Assembly (NCBI GenBank): GCA_934446565.1
Contig: CAKSEO010000016.1
Span: 1 to 52,227, forward strand
DNA: 52,227 nucleotides
Origin: an uncultured Oscillospiraceae bacterium
Lineage (GTDB): Bacteria > Bacillota > Clostridia > Oscillospirales > Ruminococcaceae
Direction: 5' to 3'
Below, one piece after another: positions 40,918-50,597 of this stretch. The notes below the pieces were generated by a model. It had not been told where the DNA came from. It did not search any database and saw only the letters and a program-made list of their open reading frames with translations. Both the position numbers and the translations under genes were made by a program. Position 1 is the stretch's first letter. Each line of letters opens with the position of its first letter.

Positions 40918-43128
40918 TTACTGCTTACCTGTACGCTCGACTGAAATAACGCCGGGTATCTTCTGTATCCTGCCCATAACATTGGCGAGCTGCTCCACGC
41001 CGGCTATCTCGACGGTAACTACCAAGTCGAGGTTGCCGTTTTTCAGGTGATGACCGTTCATCTCCTGGAGCGGGATATGATTCGCGGCGATGGCCGTCGT
41101 GATATCCGCGAATATTGTTATGCGGTCCTCCGCGATAACGTCGATGGTCGCGCGGTAGGTGGAATCCTCAACGCCAGCCCAGGTCGCTTTCAGCCAGCGA
41201 TCCTTGTTCTCGGGGTCGTCGCGGTTGTTGATGACGTTAACGCAGTCCTGCTTGTGGATGGAAACGCCGAATCCCCTCGTTACGAATCCGATTATCGGGT
41301 CGCCGGGAAGCGGGTTGCAGCACTGTGCGAACTTCACGAGGCAGTTTTCCATGCCCTCTATGATGATTCCCTTCTTGCGGCTGCGGCGGTTGTTCTCGCT
41401 GATGCTCTCCATGGGGTTCTCTGCCGCCGCCTGGACTGCCTGCTGCTCCTTATGGTTGCGCAGCTGGTCCTCCTTTATGCGCTGGACTATCTTCGCCATG
41501 GAAACGCCGCCGTAGCCTATCGCGGCGTACAGGTCATCCACGGAATCCAGGCGCTGGCGCGAGGCGGAGGTCTGGAGCAGCTCGGGAGTTATCGTGATGT
41601 TGTTGCGCTTGAATTCGCGCTCAAGCTCCTCCCTGCCGCGCTCGATGTTCTCATCGCGGCATTCTTTCTTGAACCAGCTGCGTATCTTGCTCTTTGCCTC
41701 GGTGGTCTTTGCGATCTCTATCCAGTTGCGGTTCGGACCGTAGTTCGGCGAACCGGAGGTCAGTATCTCGACGATCTCGCCGGTATGCACGACGTAATCA
41801 AAGCTGACCATCCTGCCGCCCACCTTGGCACCGGTCATCTTGTTGCCGACCTGGGTGTGGATATGGTACGCGAAATCCAGCACTGTAGCTCCTGTCGGAA
41901 GCGCCACAACGTCGCCCTTGGGCGTGAATACGAACACCTCGTCCGGCGAGAGATCGGTCTTTATCGCGTCCGCGATCGCCTCAACATCGTCGGCTTCCTG
42001 CTGGCGCTCGAGGAGCTGACGTATCCAGTCGAAGCGCTTTTCGCCGGATACGTTGCCGTTGATACCCGCCTTGTACTTCCAGTGCGCCGCAACGCCGTAC
42101 TGCGCAGTATTATGCATCTCCACGGTGCGTATCTGGACTTCAAACGGGATACCCTCACGGCCGATGACAGTCGTATGCAGCGACTGGTAACGGTTGGGCT
42201 TCGGCGTCGCGATGTAGTCCTTGAAACGGTACGGAATGGGTCGGAACATGTCGTGGATAACGCCCAGCACATTGTAGCACTCGATCACCGACTGCACGAT
42301 GACTCTGACCGCGTAGATATCGTAGATCTCGTCGAACCGCTTGTTCTTGACGTACACCTTCTTGTAAATGCTGTAGATGGACTTCACACGTCCCTCTATG
42401 ATGGGTTCCGGCTTGATATCGGAAATGCGCTCCCTTATGCGCTTTTTGATGCTGTCGATAAACGCGTCGCGCTCCTCCTTGTGGAGAGCTATCTGCTCCT
42501 CGACTTCCTTGCAGCCGTAGGGGTCGAGATAGTGGATAGCGATATCCTCCATCTCCTCTTTCACGTCGCTCATACCTAAGCGGTGAGCGATGGGCGCGTA
42601 GAAGTTCATCGTTTCAAGGGAGGTCTTGCGCTGCTTCTCCGGCGGACGCGCCGCAAGAGTCCTCATGTTGTGCAGACGGTCAGCGAGCTTGATGATTATG
42701 ACCCGGATATCCTTGGACATAGCCATGAGTATCTTCCGGATATTCTCCGCCTGCTGCTCCTCCTTGGAAACCAACGGGACAAGTCCTATCTTGGTAACGC
42801 CGTCCACCATTATGGCGACATCCTCGCCGAATTTCTTGCGGAGCTCCTCAAGAGTGACATCGGTATCCTCCACTGTGTCGTGGAGCAGCGCAGCGCAGAT
42901 GGTGTCAGTATCCATGCAGTAGTCAAGCAGGATAGCCGCAACGGCGATAGGGTGCGTTATATACGGGTCGCCAGAGGTGCGCAGCTGCCCCTCGTGCGCC
43001 CTTTCAGCCACCTTGTACGCCTGGGTTATCTTCTCAAGGTCGTAGGGCTTTTCGCTCGCCCTTATCTTCTCCACGAGCTGTTCAAATGTCTTTACCGCTG
43101 TGCCCGCGGTGCCTGTCTGACTTGTCAT
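40918..43128 (-). CDS. rel: Bifunctional (p)ppGpp synthetase/hydrolase Rel
   Basis: 736 residues from ATG 43128. HD hydrolase domain about 30-190 with H59, HD at 83-84 (LLHDTVEDTD) and D150 (KLADRLHN). Synthetase domain about 240-355 (RFDEIYDIYAVRVIV and PNRYQSLHTTV). TGS (about 395-455), a helical/zinc-finger part (CLVKFAQCCNPLPGD) and ACT (about 660-736). Single long Rel of Firmicutes; makes and degrades the starvation alarmone. The first in-frame GTG at 43140 is against the ribosome site, so the ATG was chosen. Confidence 0.96.
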   Translation of the reverse strand: MTSQTGTAGTAVKTFEQLVEKIRASEKPYDLEKITQAYKVAERAHEGQLRTSGDPYITHPIAVAAILLDYCMDTDTICAALLHDTVEDTDVTLEELRKKFGEDVAIMVDGVTKIGLVPLVSKEEQQAENIRKILMAMSKDIRVIIIKLADRLHNMRTLAARPPEKQRKTSLETMNFYAPIAHRLGMSDVKEEMEDIAIHYLDPYGCKEVEEQIALHKEERDAFIDSIKKRIRERISDIKPEPIIEGRVKSIYSIYKKVYVKNKRFDEIYDIYAVRVIVQSVIECYNVLGVIHDMFRPIPYRFKDYIATPKPNRYQSLHTTVIGREGIPFEVQIRTVEMHNTAQYGVAAHWKYKAGINGNVSGEKRFDWIRQLLERQQEADDVEAIADAIKTDLSPDEVFVFTPKGDVVALPTGATVLDFAYHIHTQVGNKMTGAKVGGRMVSFDYVVHTGEIVEILTSGSPNYGPNRNWIEIAKTTEAKSKIRSWFKKECRDENIERGREELEREFKRNNITITPELLQTSASRQRLDSVDDLYAAIGYGGVSMAKIVQRIKEDQLRNHKEQQAVQAAAENPMESISENNRRSRKKGIIIEGMENCLVKFAQCCNPLPGDPIIGFVTRGFGVSIHKQDCVNVINNRDDPENKDRWLKATWAGVEDSTYRATIDVIAEDRITIFADITTAIAANHIPLQEMNGHHLKNGNLDLVVTVEIAGVEQLANVMGRIQKIPGVISVERTGKQ

Positions 43129-43210
43129 GCTGAATACCACCCTCCACGGCGGAGCGCCGTTTTTCTGTTTAGTGTCCCCTTTTTCCCTTTCCCCTTTTCG
43201 GGATATATCT

Positions 43211-45229
43211 TTATGCCAAAAGGCTCTGTCGCAGGCGGGAAATGACTCCCGTCGCCATCAGGTCCGTCTTTGTTGTCACCGGAATCAGCTCAACGCTTTC
43301 CGTGTCGGCGGATACCTTAGCCATTCCCGCCTCGCTGAATGCGTCCAGCGCAATTCGCATCATGCAGTAATTAAGGTCTTTCCCGCCGTAGACGCACATC
43401 TCCTCTGCGGACATGCTGCCGCCGCGGGCGCGGATAAGGTCGTACACCGCCATCAGCGCCGGCCTGTCCGGGATAACCCGGGGAGCGAGCCGCTTGTCGC
43501 AGCCCTCGCCGCGGGATATCTCCTCGTAGGTGCGCTGCGCCGCAAAGAACCTGTCCTCGCGGAATCCCGCAGGCCGCATGTCCACCAGCCGCAGTTCCAC
43601 CGAGGTATTGCCCCGGAACTCGTTCAGCTCCACAGTTGCAAGCACATCCACGCTGCTGCCGATATCTGCAAAGCACTTGGCAAACGGCATCGCAAAGCTT
43701 ATCGCTTTCAGTACCGTGCCACCGGTAAGCAGCTCCATCGAGGTGAATTTTCCCTCCTTCAAAGCGCGTTTCGACTGAACAATGCAGTTTCTGAGCAGGA
43801 ACACCGGCTTTCTGTTGCCCTCGCCGCAGGGCTCAAGCTTCATCAGCTCGTTCACCTGCTCCACTGTAAGGCGGTCGCCGGTGAGCTCCATATCGGCGCT
43901 GACGGCGTACTCCGGCATTTTCGGGTAGCACTGACGGCAGTAAGCGTACACCATCTGCCGGAATGTTTCGATATCATCCGGCTTGAGGGAGAATCCTCCG
44001 GCTTTCGGATGACCGCCGAATTTCGTCAGCACCTGGCTGCAACCCTCCAGCAGCTTATAAATGGAAAAGCCGTCTATACCTCTCGCAGAGCCCCTAGCCT
44101 CGCCATTTTCCACGGAAATCACAAGCACTGGCTTGCCGTACCTGCTCAGCAGCTTGGAGCACACAAGCCCGATAACGCCGTGTTTCCAGCCCTCGCCGGA
44201 TACCACCAGCACGCGCTCCAGAAGCAGTTCAGGACGTTGCTCTATCTGCCGCGAAACGTCCTCCATTATGCGGTTTTCCTCCGTGGTGCGCTCGGAATTG
44301 CATAGGGCAAGTTCCTCGCTGATGAGCCCCGCCTGCTCCGGACTTTCGGTCAGCAGCAGCTCGACCGCGCGGTCTGCCCTGGCGATACGCCCGACGGCAT
44401 TTATGCGCGGCGCGATGGAAAACGCGATGTTGGTGGAATCCACCTTGACCGGGTCAAGACCCGCGCTCCTTATCAACTTATCCAGTCCCTGATTCTGGCT
44501 GCTGTGGATATTCTCAAGTCCCCTGCGGACAATGAACCGGTTCTCGCCGATGAGCGGCATTACGTCCGCAACAGTACCCACCGCCGCAAGGTCCGCGTAC
44601 TGCTCCAGCACGAATTCCTCGTCCTCCTCCAGCGCGCACAGCAGCTTGAGAACAACGCCCGCGCCGCACAGCTCCTTGAACGGGGAATTGTCATCCGCAC
44701 GGTGCGGGTCAACGCACGCCTCGCAAACCGGAAGTTCCTGCGGCGGCTGATGATGATCGGTTATGACAAGCTGCGCGCCGCGCTCAGCGATGTACTTTGC
44801 CTCCTCGACGGCGGAAATACCGTTGTCAACTGTGATGATGAGCTCGGTCCCGGCGTCCAGGATACGCTTGAGCGCGTCCACATTCATGCCGTAGCCCTCG
44901 CTGCGGTCGGGTATGTAGTAATCCGCCTCCGCTCCCATTGCACTGAGGTAGCCGTACAGCATCGCTGTGGAGGTTATTCCGTCGCAGTCGTAGTCGCCGA
45001 AAACGGTGATCTTCTTCCCCTCGTCAAGGGCGCTGCGTATGACCTCCGCAGCCGCTTCCATATCTTTCATGAGCAGCGGGTCTGACAGGCTGCTGCACCC
45101 GAAGAATTCCCGGGCGCGGTCGAGCGAGGTTATTCCCCGGCTGAGCATTACCCCGCCGAGGAGCTCCCCGAACTGCTGCGTTATTTCATTGTCTGTTGCG
45201 GGTGCAGCCGCACAAAGCCACTTTTTCAA
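43211..45229 (-). CDS. recJ: Single-stranded-DNA 5'-3' exonuclease RecJ
   Basis: 672 residues; DHH phosphoesterase blocks VFGDYDCDGITS (77-88), ITVDNGIS (about 132-139), VITDHHQ (155-161), then DHHA1 (GGHPKAGGFSL) and an OB-like C-terminal region. Acts in recombination repair and mismatch repair by chewing the 5' end. TTG start at 45229, eight bases after AAAGGAG; no nearer ATG. 22 bases after purB, and 82 before rel. Confidence 0.95.
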   Translation of the reverse strand: MKKWLCAAAPATDNEITQQFGELLGGVMLSRGITSLDRAREFFGCSSLSDPLLMKDMEAAAEVIRSALDEGKKITVFGDYDCDGITSTAMLYGYLSAMGAEADYYIPDRSEGYGMNVDALKRILDAGTELIITVDNGISAVEEAKYIAERGAQLVITDHHQPPQELPVCEACVDPHRADDNSPFKELCGAGVVLKLLCALEEDEEFVLEQYADLAAVGTVADVMPLIGENRFIVRRGLENIHSSQNQGLDKLIRSAGLDPVKVDSTNIAFSIAPRINAVGRIARADRAVELLLTESPEQAGLISEELALCNSERTTEENRIMEDVSRQIEQRPELLLERVLVVSGEGWKHGVIGLVCSKLLSRYGKPVLVISVENGEARGSARGIDGFSIYKLLEGCSQVLTKFGGHPKAGGFSLKPDDIETFRQMVYAYCRQCYPKMPEYAVSADMELTGDRLTVEQVNELMKLEPCGEGNRKPVFLLRNCIVQSKRALKEGKFTSMELLTGGTVLKAISFAMPFAKCFADIGSSVDVLATVELNEFRGNTSVELRLVDMRPAGFREDRFFAAQRTYEEISRGEGCDKRLAPRVIPDRPALMAVYDLIRARGGSMSAEEMCVYGGKDLNYCMMRIALDAFSEAGMAKVSADTESVELIPVTTKTDLMATGVISRLRQSLLA

Positions 45230-45251
45230 CCTTGCCGCTCCTTTTTACTTC

Positions 45252-46691
45252 TTATACGTTAAGCTCAACGTGCTCGCCGAGGAGCTCCTTGTTCTTCTCG
45301 AGGACAGGGCGAACGCAGTCGCGCAGGAATTCCTCCACCTGCTCCGGCGCGCGTCCGGTGTAGTTCTCCGGCTTGAGCACGGCTCTGATCTCCTCCTCGG
45401 TTATCTGGAAGATCGGGTCAGCCGCGATACGCTTAACGAGGTCGTTCTCACCGCCCTGTTCCTTAACGACAGCAGCCGCAGCGATACTGTGAGTACGCAG
45501 TGCCTCGTGGAGCTCCTGACGGTCGCCGCCCTTTTCTACGGCTCTCATCATGATGTTCTCGGTAGCCATGAACGGCAGCTCGCGCATAACTCTCTGCTCG
45601 ATGACCTTGGGATATACCACCAGTCCGTCAGTGATGTTTATCATGATATTCAGGATAGCGTCAACGCCGAGGAAGCCCTCCGCAACGGAGATACGCTTGT
45701 TAGCGCTGTCGTCGAGGGTCCTCTCGAACCACTGTGTGCCTGCTGTGAACGCAGGATTCAGCGTGTCTATCATAACGTATCTTGCAAGGGAGGTGATACG
45801 CTCCGCGCGCATGGGATTGCGCTTGTAGGGCATTGCGGAAGAACCTATCTGGTTCTTCTCGAACGGCTCCTCCATCTCCTTGAAGTTAGCAAGGATACGC
45901 AAGTCGTTGCTGAACTTGGAGCAGCTCTGCGCGATACCGCCGAGGGTAGCGAGCACCATGCTGTCCATCTTTCTGGAGTAGGTCTGACCGCTGACAGGAA
46001 CGCACTCCTCAAAGCCCATCTCGTTCGCGATGGACTTCTCCAGCGCCTTTATCTTTGCGCTGTCGCCGCCGAAAAGCTCAACAAAGCTTGCCTGTGTGCC
46101 GGTTGTGCCCTTCTGACCGAGCAGCTTGAGGGTAGAGATACGGTACTCGATCTCCTCGTAGTCCATCAGCAGCTCGTTTATCCAGAGGGAAGCGCGCTTG
46201 CCGACAGTGGTGAGCTGTGCAGGCTGGAGGTGTGTGTAAGCGAGGCAGGGCTGGCTCTTGTGCTCGTCAGCGAACTTCGCGAGGTTGCTGATAACGTTGA
46301 CCAGCTTTTTCTTCACAAGCTGGAGCGCGTCGCGCATAATGATGACGTCAGTGTTGTCGCCAACGTAGCAGGAGGTAGCGCCAAGGTGGATTATTCCCTT
46401 AGCCTTGGGGCACTGTACGCCGTAGGCGTAAACATGGGACATTACATCGTGGCGGACGAGCTTTTCACGCTCCTCTGCAACAGCGTAGTTGATGTCGTCA
46501 ACATGCGCCTCGAGCTCGTCAACCTGCTCCTGTGTGATTGGCAGACCCAGTTTCATCTCGCCGCGGGCGAGTGCGACCCACAGGCGGCGCCATGTGGAAA
46601 ACTTCTTGTCTGCGGAGAAGATGTACTGCATCTCCTTGCTGGCGTAACGGGTGCAGAAAGGGCTCTCATAGGTGGAATAATCTCTTGACAT
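45252..46691 (-). CDS. purB: Adenylosuccinate lyase
   Basis: 479 residues. Signature GSSAMPYKRNPMRAE (fumarase-superfamily loop), GATSCYVGDNTD and AYTHLQPAQLTTVGKRA. Catalyses two purine steps: SAICAR to AICAR and adenylosuccinate to AMP. AAGGAG eight bases before the ATG. First gene of the purB-recJ-rel-MBL-pncB-hypothetical operon. Confidence 0.96.
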   Translation of the reverse strand: MSRDYSTYESPFCTRYASKEMQYIFSADKKFSTWRRLWVALARGEMKLGLPITQEQVDELEAHVDDINYAVAEEREKLVRHDVMSHVYAYGVQCPKAKGIIHLGATSCYVGDNTDVIIMRDALQLVKKKLVNVISNLAKFADEHKSQPCLAYTHLQPAQLTTVGKRASLWINELLMDYEEIEYRISTLKLLGQKGTTGTQASFVELFGGDSAKIKALEKSIANEMGFEECVPVSGQTYSRKMDSMVLATLGGIAQSCSKFSNDLRILANFKEMEEPFEKNQIGSSAMPYKRNPMRAERITSLARYVMIDTLNPAFTAGTQWFERTLDDSANKRISVAEGFLGVDAILNIMINITDGLVVYPKVIEQRVMRELPFMATENIMMRAVEKGGDRQELHEALRTHSIAAAAVVKEQGGENDLVKRIAADPIFQITEEEIRAVLKPENYTGRAPEQVEEFLRDCVRPVLEKNKELLGEHVELNV

Positions 46692-46734
46692 TGTTTTTCT
46701 CCTTATGTGGTTTTAAAGTATAAAATACTATTTT

Positions 46735-46763
46735 ATTTTAGCACAAAACGTCGATTTATACAA
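46735..46763 (-). promoter_or_regulatory. Candidate sigma-A promoter of purB
   Basis: On the minus strand, TTGTAT (46763-46758), 17 bp and TAAAAT (46740-46735), with a leader of about 37 bases before the purB ATG. No purine riboswitch or PurR box recognised. Confidence 0.65.
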
Positions 46764-46919
46764 GAGTTTTTTGCACAAAAACGCTTCCGCACCGTAATTT
46801 TTGACCCATCGCATGCATATGATATAAAGGCAGGATATCCATTCGTAGCGGTCTCCGCATCTGTTTGTACATTTTGCACACATTTACTCAAGAAAAAATC
46901 TCGCAATTTGTACATTCGG

Positions 46920-47032
46920 TACCTTGCAAAACATAATACCTTGTGGTAAAATAAGAGCATGGAACAGGAAAAGAAGTTCCGATTTTTTTGATGAGGCTAC
47001 CTTGCGAAACAAAGTACCTTGAAAAACAAGGT
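46920..47032 (+). promoter_or_regulatory. padR promoter with repeated TACCTTG operator block
   Basis: Promoter TTGCAA (46924-46929), 17 bp and TAAAAT (46947-46952). TACCTTG occurs at 46920 and 46937, covering the -35 and the sequence just before the -10. A near-identical 24-base block (TACCTTG at 46998 and 47015; only three differences) recurs 78 bases on in the leader. The last box is mirrored (ACCTTG-AAAAA-CAAGGT, 47016-47032). This matches the style of PadR self-regulation. Confidence 0.75.
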
Positions 47033-47066
47033 CATGGATAACAGGCAGACCCATCGGAGGTGAAAG

Positions 47067-47381
47067 ATGAACTCTCAGCTAAAACGAGGGACCCTGGAGC
47101 TGTGTGTTCTTTCGATATTGTGCAGCGGAGACTGCTACGGCTACGAGCTGGTGAACAGGATATCCGAATGCATGCAGATAACCGAGGGAACGATATACCC
47201 GCTGATGAAGCGGCTGAAAGACAACGGCATGATAGATTCCTACATAGTGGAATCCCAGGAGGGCCCGCCCAGAAAATACTATAAGATAACAGAAAACGGC
47301 AGGGCAGAAAAGGAAACGCTGCTGAATGAATGGTTTGAGTTTGTAGACAGCATAAATAAACTGCTGAAAGGGGACGAGTAA
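47067..47381 (+). CDS. PadR-family transcriptional regulator
   Basis: 104 residues with winged-helix blocks GTLELCVLSILCSGDCYGYELVNRI and EGTIYPLMKRLKDNGMID, then PPRKYYKITENGRAEK. PadR proteins are repressors answering to stress, phenolics or membrane-active drugs; the ligand here is unknown. GGAGGTG precedes the ATG. First gene of a four-gene cassette; the operator-like boxes in front suggest self-control. Confidence 0.93.
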   Translation: MNSQLKRGTLELCVLSILCSGDCYGYELVNRISECMQITEGTIYPLMKRLKDNGMIDSYIVESQEGPPRKYYKITENGRAEKETLLNEWFEFVDSINKLLKGDE

Positions 47382-48437
47382 ATGATAGCAAAAAACAAGG
47401 GCGACTTTCTGTATAATCTCCATAACGAGTTACACAGAATTGGAATTGACGACGACGAAGAAATATTCGCCGACTTTGAGGAACACTTCAAGGAGAGCCA
47501 GGAAAATGGCTTCACCGAGGAGGAAACCTGCGAAAAGCTCGGCGACGTAAAGGAGATAGCGCGGAACTACCTCGATATCGAAAGCACCCGTATCAATTCC
47601 ATAGTAGCAGGCGCGATAGAGAACCAGCGCCGCGTATCCCTCACGAAACCCGGCGAGAAGCTCCCGGCTGACCTTTCGCTTGTAAAGGAGCAGCCCGAGG
47701 CTCCGGCAGAGCCGGACTCCCCCGCGATAAGGGAATACACTCCCGAACATATCACAAAAGAAGCCGTTCCAGCTTCCCCCAGAACAAATCTTGCGAAGCC
47801 TGACAGCGAGCCGGATAAGCCCGCAGAATCTCCCAGGGAATACACCCCGGAGCACATCGCATACGAGCCGGAGGCTCCCGCGCAGTCAGCGAAACCCGTA
47901 CAGCCTTCGCAGCCGCTGCCGGAGTACACTCCCCAACACAACGCCCCCGAGCAGCCCGCTCCCGGAGCGCAGAGCGCTTCCGGCTCCATACCGAAGCAGA
48001 CCGACGAGCGGTATCAGTACAACTCCACGAGCAGACAGGGCGAAGTTCCTCCGCAGTGCGTTCCCCCGGTTGGAAAGCACGCGAAGGACGGCGGCTTTAA
48101 GTTCAGCGACGTCAAGGGCATGAAGCCCAACTGCAACGCGGGTAAGCTGATAACCTGCGTAGTCCTTGACGTGCTCCTGTGGTCGTGGCTTATCCCGCTG
48201 GTGATTTCAATGATCTTCGGTGGTCTTGGCTCCATGGCGATGGGTCTTTTGAACGGAGGATTCGACCAAATATTCGGTGTTTCGCAGTTCCACCCGCTGA
48301 GCAGGATATTCCTCGGCACAGGAATGATCAGCGGCGCCGTACTGGTCGGCTGTGGAATATGCGGGCTGTGCAAGGCTGTGTTCCACTGGATAAAGGCGAT
48401 AGTCGTGGATCATGTCAAGGCTATCTACGGACTTTAA
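47382..48437 (+). CDS. HAAS/DUF1700-domain membrane protein
   Basis: 351 residues. HAAS/DUF1700 domain about 1-90 (FLYNLHNELHRIGIDDDE and EKLGDVKEIARNYL), which usually partners the PadR protein. A proline-, glutamate- and alanine-rich linker (about 95-235) holds three related repeats (EYTPEHITKEA, EYTPEHIAYEP, EYTPQHNAPEQ). Two to three membrane helices (about 258-345) follow, one GCGICGLC region. Starts directly at the padR stop (TAAATG). Confidence 0.85.
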   Translation: MIAKNKGDFLYNLHNELHRIGIDDDEEIFADFEEHFKESQENGFTEEETCEKLGDVKEIARNYLDIESTRINSIVAGAIENQRRVSLTKPGEKLPADLSLVKEQPEAPAEPDSPAIREYTPEHITKEAVPASPRTNLAKPDSEPDKPAESPREYTPEHIAYEPEAPAQSAKPVQPSQPLPEYTPQHNAPEQPAPGAQSASGSIPKQTDERYQYNSTSRQGEVPPQCVPPVGKHAKDGGFKFSDVKGMKPNCNAGKLITCVVLDVLLWSWLIPLVISMIFGGLGSMAMGLLNGGFDQIFGVSQFHPLSRIFLGTGMISGAVLVGCGICGLCKAVFHWIKAIVVDHVKAIYGL

Positions 48438-48449
48438 GGAGGCGTTGGC

Positions 48450-49490
48450 ATGAAAGTTGTACTCAGAATATTTATCCCGCTGTGCATATTCTCGTTCATC
48501 GCGTTCGGCATATCGGTGATGTTCCTCGGCACTCAGCCCGTTTCCTATGATACTGCGGCAAGCGAACCGGAAATCAGCGGCGGCGCGAACACCTACGACA
48601 TAACCGACAGCTTCACAAGCATAAGGGCTGATATCGGAGCATACAAGCTCACAATAAAGCCATGGGCGAAGGACAAGGCGCAGGTAACAGTTTCCGGCGA
48701 TGAATCCAGCCGCATAAAGGCAGGCGTATCCGGAGACAGGCTGACCATCGAGTCCGAATGGAGCTGGGGCGAAAACTGGAACTGGAACATGTTCCGGAAT
48801 CTTTTCAACGGCTCGGCGTTCAGCACCGAAGTGCTTCTGAAGGTCCCCGACAAGACCTACGAGCAGGTTATGATGTATGTCGGAGCTGGCTCGCTGGTCT
48901 CCGACGGAATTCAGGCGAAAGACATCTACCTGAACGTTGGCGCAGGCTCGATGACCTACACTCAGCCAGCCGGATTCCGCGCCGATCATATTTCTGCCGA
49001 TGTTTCGGCGGGTTCACTCATTGCTAAAAACATGGCGGCGGGGAACTACGAAGTCGATGTAAGCGCAGGCAGCGCAAACATTTACGGACTTACCGGCAGC
49101 GGCAGCGCCGATGTCTCCGCAGGCAATGCAAGGCTCCAGTTTGCCGAGCTTAACGAGGAATGCAATGTAGACGTCAGCGCCGGCGACGTGACCCTCGATA
49201 TCCCGGAGGACTCCTCCGCTAAATTCATCTGCGACAAGAGCGCAGGCGATATCCGCATAATGGTCGGCGGCGAAAACAGGCACGCCGACGACGGCGACAT
49301 CATCTCCATAAACGGCGGCGGAACCACAGTGAACCTCTCGGTTTCCGCAGGCGATATCAAAGTCTTAAATTCCACCAGTTCTTCAGTGGAGATAGGCACG
49401 GCAGTCGTCAGCGCAGTGGAAAACTCAGCCCGCAATATCACGACCACATTCACACTGGAAGAAACCGCAGCAGCGGCAGAAAACGAATAA
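48450..49490 (+). CDS. Membrane-anchored DUF4097 (adhesin-like) protein
   Basis: 346 residues. N-terminal helix (IFIPLCIFSFIAFGISVMFLG, about 7-27), then a beta-solenoid with repeats VGAGS, VSAGS, VSAGN, VSAGD about every 20 residues, diagnostic of DUF4097. GGAGG precedes the ATG. Such proteins often form a surface or envelope-stress cassette with PadR and HAAS proteins; the binding partner is unknown. Confidence 0.85.
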   Translation: MKVVLRIFIPLCIFSFIAFGISVMFLGTQPVSYDTAASEPEISGGANTYDITDSFTSIRADIGAYKLTIKPWAKDKAQVTVSGDESSRIKAGVSGDRLTIESEWSWGENWNWNMFRNLFNGSAFSTEVLLKVPDKTYEQVMMYVGAGSLVSDGIQAKDIYLNVGAGSMTYTQPAGFRADHISADVSAGSLIAKNMAAGNYEVDVSAGSANIYGLTGSGSADVSAGNARLQFAELNEECNVDVSAGDVTLDIPEDSSAKFICDKSAGDIRIMVGGENRHADDGDIISINGGGTTVNLSVSAGDIKVLNSTSSSVEIGTAVVSAVENSARNITTTFTLEETAAAAENE

Positions 49491-49514
49491 CTCATTCTGA
49501 AAGGAGTAATCATC

Positions 49515-50426
49515 ATGGCAGACAAGCAGACCTATACGTTTTCCAACGATATCAACACAGTCGAGGTAAGCTCCCTCGGCGCGAAGATAATCGTTATCCC
49601 GCAGGACCGTCAGGATATCTACGTTGAGTATGATAATCCGAAGGATTCCCCGGAATTCTGCGCAGTCCTTTCCGGCAAGACCCTGACTCTCAAGGAAAGT
49701 TTAAGTTTCAATATTTTCGGCATTTTTGGCAGCAAACCCGCCGAGGACTACGCTATTACAGTGTATCTCCCATTGAGAACATTCGAAAAACTCAAGATAA
49801 ACACTTCCAGCGGTGGTGTTGACGTTGGCGAGGTTTCCGCAGACCAGTTCAGTCTGAATACGGCAAGCGGCAACATAAACGTCCATGCGTATTTCAACAA
49901 CGTCAAGCTCCAGTCCGCAAGCGGCAGCATCAACCTGACAAACCCGCTCGCAAACAGAGCCGAGCAGGCGCAGACGGTTTCCCTTGACAAGGAGGAAAGC
50001 GCTCCGGCGGAGTATATTTCCAAATCGGTGAACGTATGCACGGTCAGCGGCAACGCAACGGTTTCCGGCTACCGCGCAGAGGAATTCGGGATACACTCCG
50101 TATCCGGAACGACCACGGTCAGCGGCATTTCCGGCAAGGGCAGCGTTTCCGTCACCAGCGGAACAGTCAACATAAGCTACGCAGACTGGAACGGCGACCT
50201 CAATGTGAGCCTTATCAGCGGCAACGTTAACGTTTCTCTCCCGGAGGGCTCCGGAGTTAACCTCAGCGTCAGCGGAGTTTCCGGATTTGTAAAAACCGAC
50301 CTCGGTCAGGAAAAGGGTAACTTCATCAACCTCGGCAAGGGAACCAGCGGCGAATTCGGCGGCGCAAACAAGCATCAGCTCACCGCATCCCTTACAAGCG
50401 GCACGGTGACGATAGCCCGCCAGTAA
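49515..50426 (+). CDS. Soluble DUF4097-like beta-solenoid protein
   Basis: 303 residues, no signal peptide or membrane helix, starting MADKQTYTFSND. Repeats INTSSGGVDVG, NTASGNINV, SASGSINL, VSGNATVSG, VSGTTTVSG, TSGTVNIS run about every 20 residues. It is a paralog-type DUF4097 protein but apparently cytoplasmic, an oddity next to the anchored copy. AAAGGAG precedes the ATG. Last gene of the cassette. Confidence 0.83.
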   Translation: MADKQTYTFSNDINTVEVSSLGAKIIVIPQDRQDIYVEYDNPKDSPEFCAVLSGKTLTLKESLSFNIFGIFGSKPAEDYAITVYLPLRTFEKLKINTSSGGVDVGEVSADQFSLNTASGNINVHAYFNNVKLQSASGSINLTNPLANRAEQAQTVSLDKEESAPAEYISKSVNVCTVSGNATVSGYRAEEFGIHSVSGTTTVSGISGKGSVSVTSGTVNISYADWNGDLNVSLISGNVNVSLPEGSGVNLSVSGVSGFVKTDLGQEKGNFINLGKGTSGEFGGANKHQLTASLTSGTVTIARQ

Positions 50427-50534
50427 GGTCAAGATCCCTCCTCCCGATATATCTTCCGTCCGCCGGAACCGGCGGCGGAGCGAAAACAATTCTTCATGGA
50501 TAGTCAGCCACAGGCTTAAATGAGGATAATATAA

Positions 50535-50575
50535 CCCCCGGCAGCTGCCGTGATAAAGACGTCAGCCCCCGGGGG
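50535..50575. terminator. Shared convergent terminator-like hairpin
   Basis: CCCCCGG (50535-50541) pairs with CCGGGGG (50569-50575) around an inner foldable loop; on the plus side it is followed by CGTTGTTTTATT and on the minus side by TTATATTAT. It lies between the DUF4097 gene and the convergent TtcA gene and may serve both. Confidence 0.5.
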
Positions 50576-50597
50576 CGTTGTTTTATTCAGTGTTCCG

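Larger units (their letters stand above)
46692..47066. other. Divergent purB-padR intergenic region
   Basis: 375 bases, no gene. Both promoters lie here: purB at 46735-46763 and padR at 46924-46952, with four TACCTTG boxes on the padR side. The middle (about 46764-46919) is AT-rich and contains TTGCACA and ACATTTTGCACACATT motifs of unknown meaning. Confidence 0.55.

Noticed and set aside
41047..42579. Long antisense open frame (about 510 codons) within rel
   Set aside because: Same reason: overlaps a clear Rel coding frame and has no family features.
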